This document shows positions 43,301-55,200 of a stretch of DNA of 64,000 nucleotides, one piece after another. Location of the stretch: the NCBI RefSeq assembly GCF_018812025.1, contig NC_063054.1:11026082-11090081 (forward strand), written 5' to 3'. Each line of letters opens with the position of its first letter. Positions within the stretch are counted from its first letter, which is position 1. The notes under the pieces were generated by a model, which saw nothing but the letters and a program-made list of their open reading frames with translations, did not search any database and had not been told where the DNA came from. Both the position numbers and the translations under genes were made by a program. This stretch comes from Megalobrama amblycephala. Its lineage: Eukaryota > Chordata > Actinopteri > Cypriniformes > Xenocyprididae.

Positions 43301-46300
43301 TGAGCCAATATTTGGCATGACATTTCAAAATGTCTCACATTCAACATTTGATATGTTATCTATATTCTATTGTGAATAAAATATAAGTTTATGATATTTG
43401 TAAATTATTGCATTCCTTCTTTATTCACAATTTGTACAGTGTCCCAACTTTTTTGGAATCGGGTTTGTAGTATGTTTAAAGTGAATAAACCTGCTTTGTC
43501 TTTACCATTTATAGGCACCATCTCCCATTTTCCCACACTCTCCTCTTCTATCAGAACAAACTGGAAAGGTGCGGCATTTGGATCAGCGTCCTCATCGAAA
43601 GCCGTGACATTTATCACTTTATTATTTTCACAAGTTTGATGAAATGTGCTGGTCAATGTGGGGCAGTGGTCATTTGTGTCCTCCACCTTTAATGCTATTG
43701 TCCCAGTAGCTGTCTTAGCTGGCATATCTAAAAATGTTGAAAGAAATGTAGATATTTTAAAGAAAACAACACAATCAATAGAATGAATGTTTGATGTTCA
43801 ATGATTTAGAACAAGGGTTTCAAGATTGTAACAATGCAAATACAAATACAAGTATCTAAAAATTATCTAGATGTTTTAAATATCTAAATATTGTCAATTA
43901 AATATTTAACAAATATTAGATTCTATAAATGTTAATGTAATGCAATGATCAAGATTATTAATCAAGATAATTTAAATCAATCTAAGATTGATTAAATATC
44001 TAAATATTTAAAACAATTAATATTTTAAAAACAATATTTAGATACTTATTAACATTTACATATTTACAACATATTAATTATTTACAAAAAACAAAACAAA
44101 AAAAAACATACAAAAAACATTTAACAGCCTTCTGTTAGAAAACCACCCAATCCAAACACCTTCAAAAGTCTCTCTATTTTTTTGAACATAAATATTTATC
44201 TTTCTGACAAGGTTGGAGTTCAAATTAATTTCAGCATTTTTTGTTTGTTTGTTTGGGCTTGGAATAGATATGAAACCTGAAAAATTATGCTTGCCTTGAG
44301 TCATGCAGATAATCTTTGCGAAGTAGGTTCCATTGACCAAAAACTTTGATTCTCGATCAGGAACCTTTGTCAGTTTAATCTCAGCAGTTTCTTCATCGAT
44401 GGTTAACCAGTTATCAGGATCATGACCTTTAGCATACCTGGGTATTCAATTAATGATCAAAACAATAACATGAAAACAGTGGATCTAAGATTATTAGGCC
44501 GCCATATAAACCATGCTATTTGATAATCAATTATAGCAATGATAGAAATCTATATTATCCACCTTTATTTACAAATATAATCAATGAAAATAATTCTGTA
44601 TTGAAACTTCATATAAAATCATTAATATACTTAACATTAATATAAAAACTAGCTGTACACTTTATAACACTGCGTCCTAACCAAATGCGAAGATTCAAGC
44701 GATTACGAGACGCGACAAAATCAATCAAAAACCACATCTAATCAGAAGAGCATGAGGGCGGGCTCTCTTGGGAAGCGCACGGCAGTCACAACGAAATTCA
44801 TAAATATTACATAATTTAAATATTATTTGAAGTACATCAAGAGTGACCAAAACCATCTTTGTCATATAATACACTTGTTTGTTTACAATGAGTTGACAGT
44901 TTGAACGTTCCTGTGCTGTGCCCATTATTTTCACGATCTGAGGTTTCTTTCAGAACGGCTCCCTGTTGAAAAAAAAACAGCATATGTTGGTTAGGCATGT
45001 TTTGAAGCATGGAAGCTGGTTTGAGCTGGTTTATACTGGCCCTTTGCTGGTTTCATCTGGTTAAGTGCTGGTCCTAAGCTGGTCCTTAGCTGGAGCTAGT
45101 TGCTTATGACCATCTTAGGACCAGCACTTGACCGGCTTAAACCAGCTCATGACCAGTATAAACCAACTCAAACCAGCTTCCATGCTTCAAAACATACCTA
45201 ACCACCTAACCTGTTTTTTTCAATAGGGCTACAAAGCGGAGAACGCAAAATGATATTCAAACGGACATTAGACACTTTTAACAATAAATAAAGCACATAA
45301 ACAGTACTTGAGATTATCATTGCCATACTTTGTGTTGCTGTTGAAGCTGCATCATTGCAGAAACCATTTCTAAAATAGAATCATAACGTGTCACTAGTCG
45401 CAGCTATTTAGGACAAACTCTGATTAACATGGGAAAGATACCTTTTATCACATGTAGTTAGGACACGATGTAATACCATTCATTACTTTGAAAAAGTGAC
45501 CTTGGTATCAAAGCTCACCTCACATTTTCAGCTGGCTCTCCAGTATCACCATCCAAAGCAGCATATTTGCCCAGCACTATTGGGAAATCTTCATTATCTG
45601 GATCTTCTGACACTGGGAAGTCTTTTGAAGAAGGTGAGAATATAGGGCCATCAGGTAGGTTATTTACACTAATCTTAACTGGGTAACCTTTCCCAGCTGG
45701 TTTTTTATCAGGCTCAGATCCAGGTTTGCCAGAAGGTTTCGTTCCCGGTTTTGTTCCTGGTTTAGACCCAGGCTTTACACCAGGTGAGGGGCCAGGTTTG
45801 GCTCCAGGCTTACCATCAGGTCCAATATTACCACCCACATCTACTCCGACATCCACTCCAGCACCCAGATCCACTCCAGCACCTAGATCCAATCCAGCAC
45901 CTAGATCCAATCCAGCATCCAGTCCAGCATCTACACCCAATCCAGCACCCAAATCCACTCCTGCATCCAGTCCCGCATCCAGTCCAGCATCCAGTCCAGC
46001 ATCCAGTCCAGCACCTACTCCCACATCTAACCCTACTCCTAACCCCACTCCCAATCCTGTTCCCATCCCGGCCCCTGCTCCTAAGCCCGTTCCAGCCCCT
46101 GGTCTGTTCTTGTCCAGGTTCAAGTCCAGCTCTAAAGCACTTCCGTTTATAAAAGGAGCTACATTTGATATAACCAAACTAAGGTCCAAGGCCTTTACCT
46201 TTTCAAAATCAACAGGCTTCAGACAAGCAGATAGACATGGAAAAGAAAAACAGGGATATGAGTAAGACATGTCTCAGGGTTGATGACATACAAGAAAAAG

Positions 46301-49300
46301 TGGTTTTAAAAAAACTAGTTTAAAATGCTTGTGCCAAGTGAAAAACGTACAAAAGTTTGAAAAAAAAGTCAAATTTAATGATTCTTAAAATTATGTGGTA
46401 TAACCATCAAGGAAAATTAATAATAAATAATAGTATAATAAAATAATATTATAATAATAAATATATTATATATATATATTTAAATATTTATATTGAATGC
46501 AATACATGTCCACAGAAGGTTTTTCACCTTGGGAGAATGCATATCCTCATTGTCATGTTGAAAAAATGCCCAACAATGCAGGGAATGAGGAAAGGGTAAC
46601 ATCTTCTGTTTCAAGTTTGTGTATCAAATCACACAGTGGTGTGGGAATTCATGACAGCATTGATAAAGCATAACTCCCTCACACCTTCAGCACTCATAAA
46701 TCCCTATATAAGAGCTTTACTACCACTGAACTTTACTGTGGGAACCAGGCACTTCTCACTGTACTCCTCCTCTAGCAACACCAGAACATTTTGGATGCTG
46801 TTGGATCCAAAATGATTGATTTGGTCTCATGAGACCAGAGTATTGATTCCCAGAATCTATATTTTGTAAATATGGGCTTTGGAAATGGCTTAGTGACTTT
46901 TGGCTACAGTTGGTAGTTCCAGTGAGAACAACAATGCATGTCATTTCTGCAGGCTGCATCTTACTCTGAGAGATAAACAGTCACTCTTTTCATAGCTTTT
47001 GCTGGCTCTGAGACACTCGCTTGGTATTTCTCCTGCTCTTTGTCTAGCAAAAAAATCCCTCATCACAAAATGAAAGCATAAAATGCAGGGCTGATTATTT
47101 CAGGGCCTTGTCACAAGTCCATTATTTTTGAATTTCTATGTTACTTTTGCAATATTTTCACACTTAAAACAATGATTTGGTAATCCTCTTGTACCACTGT
47201 CCATTTGCAATGTATTTTTGAATGAATTGAGAGATTTTTTATTTTATTTGTTGATTTGGATCCCCATTAGCCACTACCTAGATAGTGGCTAATCTTCCAA
47301 CACTGAATTCAGAGATTCAGTCATTGAGCCCTCAACAAATAGTATAATATGAAAGGGTGATTATTTCCATTTTAGAAAAAGCATTCACCTTGACAAGTTT
47401 TAGAATTCCCTCATTCGTTTTAGGGTCCGTTTCAATAGTGAAGAGATCATCTTCATTTCCTTTGATAATATCAAACACTGCCAGCCAGTTATCAGTGAAT
47501 TCCAGATCCTTGTCCAGGGCTTTAATTCTCATGACAACCACATCAGTCACACCTTCATCAACACTGCCTGAATACTAACAGAGGAAAGAACAACTGATGC
47601 TATAGCACAAAAAAACACTTATGTCATTGAATAACCACAGCTTGCAGGACATTTTAAGATCTTACCTGTTCTTTCTCAAGAGTGGGAACATTGTCATTTA
47701 TGTCTAAAATATGAATTTGCACAGTGCCTGTTCCTGTGTTTCCAGATGGATCTCCATACATATCAGCTCCCTGAACTATTAAAGTATATGTGTCGTGTCT
47801 CTGTAAAAGAGAATTGGCCAAAATCCTGAATTTAAATGATCATGCAGTTTAAATGTTATGCAGTGCCAGTTTTCATATCAGTTAGCCTACCTCTCGATCC
47901 AGGTTTGTCTCCTTCACATAGACTTTCCCAGTTTCTTTATCTATGGAGAACATGTATTTGGAATCCGCTGGTGTTTGTTTTACTATACTGTATGCTATTT
48001 TGGAATTGATAGTGCCCGGCTCGTCTGCATCAGTAGCTGTTATCTGCATGACAGGTGTTCCTGTAGTTTCATAAGAACATTGACAGAAAAATGTGTCATT
48101 TGTATTAAGTATTTAGAATAGGTGGGTGTATGATAATGTTAAAGAGATCCTATTATGTCCCTTTTCACAAGATGTAATATAAGTCTCTGGTGTCTCCAGA
48201 ATGTGTCTGTGAAGTTTCAGCTCAAAATACCCCACAGATCATTTATTATAGCTTGTCAAATTTTTCCCAATTTGGGTGTGAGCAAAAACACGCCGTTTTG
48301 TGTGTCCTTTTAAATGCAAATGAGCTGCCGCTGCCGGCCCCCTTTCCAGAAGAGGGCGGAGCTTTAACAGCCTGCGCTTCGGTTGCTCAACAACAACAAA
48401 GCTGGAGAATCTCACGCAGCCAAAATGAGGATTGTCAGTAACGGTGTTCAGCCTTACATTGTTCAAACTGTCGACACTGATGGAGAGACTCGGGAAGAAG
48501 TTACAACTTTTAGAATGAAACTGGACGTTTCTGAACGGTTAGTGGATAAATTTATGTAGTTGCTGTGGAGTTGATTCAACTCATCGACTAGCATGTGCCG
48601 TCATGTTAATCTTTTGTGCAAATCCAGCGTTGAATTGACCCTCGTTTGTGAAGAAATCCGGTGTAAAATGACGGCATGGCAACAACTCTCTACTACAACA
48701 ACTCTTCCTCTTCTCTAAAGCAGCCCAACATGGCCCTGCTCCCTTTGTTGCATGTTCTCGGGGGCGGGGTTTATGTAGATTTTAGGGTCAGTGATGTCAC
48801 CAACCTGGGAAGAAGCTCGTTGTAGTCCTTAAACAGAGAATTCTTTAAAAGAAAATATCTTCCTTTGCATTGAACGTTGAGCATCGTAACTTTGCAGATG
48901 TTGTTTATGCTCAAACAGCAACATTACACACTAACTAAAGTTAATCATAATCAATTTAAAGCACAATAACTCACCTATAACAGTTATTATTGGAGTAGTA
49001 ACCTATTAACATCATCAAAAAGTGTGCTATTTTAGGCTAACTTACTAACAATGTATAAAATAGCATTGTATTTTTAATTCATAACCTTTTAACCTGCAGA
49101 ACAGAGAAAGCTCTGTGTTTAAGGAAGTTGGGAAACTGCTATGGTTGATTGGGAAAACAGGAAGAACAATGTGGTAATAAATTAATTCAACCCACCGATC
49201 TTGCTGCTTTCCTTCACAGATCCCCTTTGTAATTTGAATATCGGTGTGTTATCATTTTGATCCTCAACTTTAATCTTCAGCTCAATGTTTTCTTCTGCTA

Positions 49301-52236
49301 TTGATCCGTTACGAAATTTTGCAATGCCAGTCAACTATACAGAAGAAAAAATTAGAAAAGATATGTGTATTTCAGTCATTATCACCATTTCATTCATGAA
49401 CCTGAGGCACAACTCACGTTGTATAAAGATGTTTTCTCTCTGTCCAGCAGGCCGGTGACCCTAACAAAGCCATTTTCTGGATTGATTACAAACAAATTAT
49501 ATGGTGCCTTGTCAGCACCATGACCTCTTAGTCTATATTCCACCATCTGCCAGTTGATATCTTTATCAGACCGGATCTAAAAAGAAGAACAAGACAATAT
49601 TGAGAACATTAGTGAATATTGAGTATTTAAATGTGTGAACGTGGTCACCTTAGCAAAATTTCTGTGAAATTTTGTGGTCAAAATAGGTCCATTGTAATAA
49701 GCAATGCCGGTACATGACCGGACTTAAAATCACCATGAAATCAAAATGGACAATTCTTTTTCTTTCTTTTTTTAATGGAATATTGCAGTGTTTATTATAA
49801 ATGATTTATCTGTGCACATCTTTAAAAAAAAAAAAAAAAAAAAAATCTAATTCATGTGCCCTCATATTGTTTAATCAAAATAATGTTTCCCTATTGCAGG
49901 GACATCTCTTCTGTTCTCTGATGATGTGTTTACTAGTGCGAGGGCGGGGCAACCTGTCACTCATATGACATCACACCAAAAGCAAACCAAAACCATCCAA
50001 TCAATTCCCGATACACAAAATCAAGCCCCACCCTACATTTTTTCTTGTCCGAGAAGTTTCACTCGGGTAAACGTCACAATAGGAAAGAAAAGACCATCGC
50101 AATTCCATTTTATGCCGACTTTAACATGCAAAGTAATACCCATTTTGCTTTAACTGTAATTTTTTTCACAAATGAGTAGTACTGCATTCACTGAAAAAAC
50201 TAGGAAGCTTACCAATTCAGGTTATTATTTACCTAAATGATTTGCATGGTTTTATAATTATGTTGGTAAATCACCAACATTCATCATAGATGAATGTTAT
50301 AGGATAAATTTGCTTTGATGTAGCAGCCATTACATCTGATATGCTAAAATATTACTTTGACAAACAGTTTTTAAAGTAAATGGGTCACTTCCACCCCCTC
50401 TATGTGCTTCTCATTTTCACAGTCTGGCAGAAATGATGGGTGGTTCACATGACATCTTACCCACTGGCTCATCTTACCCCACTCTCCCCTATAGTGCCCT
50501 TTTAATATGCTATAGACTTACATAATTATTATTGTATTGTTGGTGGAACTGAAGAACTTTTGTGACTCTTGTTTACGATAGTGTATAGGCATAATGAAAA
50601 TGTGTTTTGGTGTAGACTATAGCCTAATTAATTTATCTCAATTGTTGTAGGCTGGACTAGCTTGTGTTTTGGTGTTCTGTTTTTAATATAGATCTTAGTC
50701 AGTATTTCATTTATAATACAGTTTTTTCAAATTTCTTACATGCTAAAAGTAGTATATAAATGGTTAGTTCACCCAAAAATGTCATTAATCACTCACCCTC
50801 AGGTCATTCCACACCTATAAGACCTTCGTTCATCTTCAGAACACAAATTAAGATATATTTGATGAAATCTGATGGCTCAGTGAGGCCTCCATTGCCAGCA
50901 AGATAATTAACACTTTCAGATGCCCAGAAAGCTTCTAAAGACATATTTAAAACAGTTCATGTGATTACAGTGGTTCAACCTTAATGTTATGAAGTGTTGA
51001 GAATACTTTTTGTGTGCCAAAAACCAAAATAACGACTTTATTCAACAATATCTCGCGTTTCTTCGAAACTTTTGAAACACGACGTAACGAACCCTCGTTT
51101 ACTGAAATCATGTGACTTTGGCAGTTTGATACATGCTCTGAACCACTAATTCGAAACAATAGATTTGTAAAGCTTCGAAGCAGTGTTTTGAGATATTGTT
51201 GAATAAAGTCGTTATTTGTTTGTTATTTTGGCACACAAAAAGTATTCTCGTCACTTCATAACATTAAGGTTGAACCACTGTAGTCACAGTGGGTGAGTAA
51301 TTAATGACTGAATTTTCTTTTTTGGGTGAACTAACCCTTTAAGGCCCACTCAGTGAAACCATTCAATCATGTACTGAATCTTCAGACCAAGTCTGCAAAA
51401 CTACAAGCACATCACGTGCTTTACACTCTGTTTGCTATTGAAAAACAAACAGACACATCACTCAAAACTAACAGCTCTTGTGGTTCATTTGGGAAGATCT
51501 AGGCTACCATTTAAAAACCACACTCATTTCCTGATTAACTACAACCAATGATGAATGTGTGAAAACTCTTGTATAAAATTTGTTCACTTACAAATCAAAA
51601 CTCTGTTTTGAGAAAGAAAGAAATTATTCTTATATATATATATATCAACAGTTCAGTTCAATACCTGTGTAAAATGCATCAGTTGTGCATGCATACTGTA
51701 CATACAGTGTATTTGTGCAAATGTACATGCAAGTGCTATGACAAACTCCTGTACACTCCGCTGAACAAGCAAAATACACAAGAGAGTATTGTTTTACATT
51801 TTTCACATCTGTGTGCAGTTTGGCGTGTATGTGACTAATCATTTTATGTTTGTTTGTTTGTTTGTAGAGTTACTACACAAAAATACAATTTTTAGAATAA
51901 TTAAAATAGTTTTGAATGAAGTGTTTGCTTTTGAAACATATGTGTGACGTTTTGCATGTTGTGTGCGTGTTTGGTTTTGTGTGAAGAGTTTTGAGAAATG
52001 GAGCCGTTGTTTCCATTTCAAAAACTGTGTGTAAGCAATTTGAAAAAACTGTAAATACGGGTTTTAGTGAATGTGTGTTTCTCAGAAAGAGCAGTCAGAA
52101 AAAAAAAAACAGTCTATCTTTTCTGGCGACAGCCCTGTATGAATGCACTATTAATTTAGTGTATGCAATTATGTACAAAATATAGGCCTAACTCAGGGGT
52201 CGGCAACCCAAAATGTTCAAAGAGCCATATTGGACC

Positions 52237-52269
<33 letters not shown>

Positions 52270-55200
52270 TCTGGAGCCGCAAAAAAATTAAAAGCCTTAT
52301 ATAAGCCTTATATTAAGGCAACACAGGCTGTAAGTGTATATTAGCTATATTAGCCTACTATCAAAATGACTAAGTAGGCTACAAATACCTAAATAATGAG
52401 GTATTCCCGAGGTATATATTTAAAAACTGCTGAAAGCAGAAAAAACCTAATGGATCGGTGCAATTCACAGAAACAGCTGGACTCCAGGCAGAGAAACATG
52501 GATTTGCATTTATCATTTTGTGTCAAATTGTTGTAAAATCATTCCATATATATTGTATTGTTATATATTATGTTGACAAATCGTCAATTAAATATTTTCC
52601 ATCTTATATTCTGCATAATTGTGTGTTTTAAAATAAACATTGACAAAAACTATACTATAAAACTATATGTTTTAAGGCTGGACAATATGACGATATATAA
52701 CATTGATATAAGTGATTACTCGGATTTAAACCTACCTATATTGTAGTTAACGTTATATAAAATATTCACAGGCAGATTTGCTTTATGTATTTCCCCGGCG
52801 TCAAATCAGGCACATATAAATGTCAGGAAACACGACTCCTGACTGCATGTCGATATCCATGGATTAGGTTTATTTGACAAGTTGTAAGAAACACTTTCGA
52901 GTCCAACCTTTAGTGTAATTCGTTTGTTTTACTCGCGTTTTCCTCAGTTTCCCCTATTAAATCCAGTCATGCAGCAGGTTCTTAATTGCCACTCAGTCCA
53001 GCTGAGGGAGCGCGCTTTCGGCGGGAAGGTGACGTCGATGCATACCCTCGCGCCGAGCTGAAACGTGTGTCGCGAGCTATGACGCAAATCTTCGTTGACA
53101 GAAATGCTGAAATTTAATATTTATTATACACATTTTTACAGCATTGGAAAACGTTAAGAATGTTTGTGTCATGTTTGTCCTCCTACAGAAACCATATGAA
53201 AACAAAAAATATTTTTCCATTGTCATACATTTTTGAAAAAGCTCCAGGGAGCCACTAGGGGAGCGCTAAAGAGCCGCGGGTTGCCGACCTCCGGCCTAAC
53301 TGAAATACATTTTTAAAAAATGCTTTCAGCTTTTGTTTTGCTGGTCTCAGGAGGATTTACTGAGGGCAGCTAGACTGGGTAAACCCAGCCTGATCTGCCG
53401 GCGATTTGATTTCGCCCAGCAACTCAGTCTGGAAACCTGTACATTCATTTCTGCTGCCTCTGTTACACTTTTGCGGGAACCAATCACAGACTGGCTTATC
53501 CACCTTGCTCGCTATTGGCGGGTATAACACGATGACGATAGAGAAGCGACAGTGTTAAAATATATTCGGTTCCTGAAATATTCTGTTCCACTGGGTGGTG
53601 CTTACGCGAATATTCATGATATCCTCCTATTGTGGGCGTGTCCTTGAAACAACGCGCAAGCGAATGGAACTGAAAATATTAGTACACTCTCCTCAAATCG
53701 CATCGGTTTAATGGATTATTTCGAAAAGGTAATAAAATATTCCTTTGGAATATAAATCTTTGGAGCTTTGTTTTGATGACAGTCTTCATGCCAGCAGCTA
53801 TGTTATTTTTGTTTAAAATATTATAATTATGATAAGAAAATTATAGTTTAGTTTAGTTTAGTTTTATTTAAAGTTTGACAAGGCAGGATATTGCAGCACA
53901 AAACCCTGAAATTTGTCAAACATAACACATACTCAAACAACCTGATTTACCTGATTTAAAACAATTTCAAAAGCAGTCAAAAAAAAAAATTCTGATAATA
54001 ATCATATAATTTATGATTACAGAGGTAATGCAGCACAAATGCACAGAAAAAATAGACAGCTACTTTACAAGATGACGTTATACTTGTTATTATCACCAGT
54101 GTCATATGGTTTTGTTTTGGTTTTGTGATGTTTCCACATTACACTCATCATCTTGTAAAGTCACTGTCTGTTTCAGGCTGGATGTGAGAGCTGAAGTCTT
54201 GGATAGCTCTGGCAGTGTGTGATCTGGACATGCATATGAAGGCTGCTCCCGAGTGCCAAGGCCCTGTTTTAATATTTACCTCAGAACCTCATTGTTTTTG
54301 AATTTTTAAATGTCTTTTCAATTTGAGTTACATTCGTAATTACTTCTGTACTTGTTATAACATTTAATGTATTTAATATTTATATAGACTACAACTGAAT
54401 TTGTTGTTTTAAAAAAAATAAACTAAGAAAAAATGAAACAATTTTCAGGATAATATTTTAAAGAATTTTGTACAATCCAAATAAGCTTTACAGATATTTA
54501 GAAAAGGTTTTAGCAATGTTTGTCATGTTTTTCAATTATTTCACATGCACCTATAGGTCAATCAAGGTCAGTTACAATAACTTAGGACACTAAAGAGACC
54601 TTTCTACTGACTCTGAAAAACACCAGAATAAAGATGCCCAGGGTCTCTGATCACCTGTGTGAACATGCCTTAGTCCTGTTGCAGGAGGTATGAGGAATGC
54701 AGATGTGAACAGAGCAATGAACTGCAATGTTCCTAAAACGTGTAAAGTAGTCAAAACAGCGGCGGGAATCCCTCCATCACACACACATACACACACACAC
54801 ACACGAAGATGCCATATCTTATCTTATCATATCTCAATAGAACACATATTTTAATTAGATGCCTGAGACAGTGCTACAGGGAGACAGAAGGACAGCTGAT
54901 TGTCCTACCAGTGCCAAACCACATGTAACCGTAATTCCCCCCAGACATGTTTGAGAATGTGTATAAATATGTCGATAAACACTGAAAATATCAAATTAAT
55001 CAAGAAATTAAGGATGACAGAATAATCGCACCAGGCTATAGCTTTTTATTAGGTCACAGATACATTTGTAGAGGTTTGTTTCAAGTTGTCAACACTATGC
55101 AGTAGCCTGTAGTCACACAATTACAACAAAGGAAGCAAACTAATCAAACTATTCAAATACTTTTTAAAGCCTCACAAATAAAAAAGCTAAACAGAAAACA

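Noticed and set aside
45726..46265. A 179-residue plus-strand frame rich in Pro, Thr, Ser and Ala
   Set aside because: It is the antisense shadow of the desmoglein Gly/Asp repeat; the minus strand has flanking cadherin homology and splice sites.
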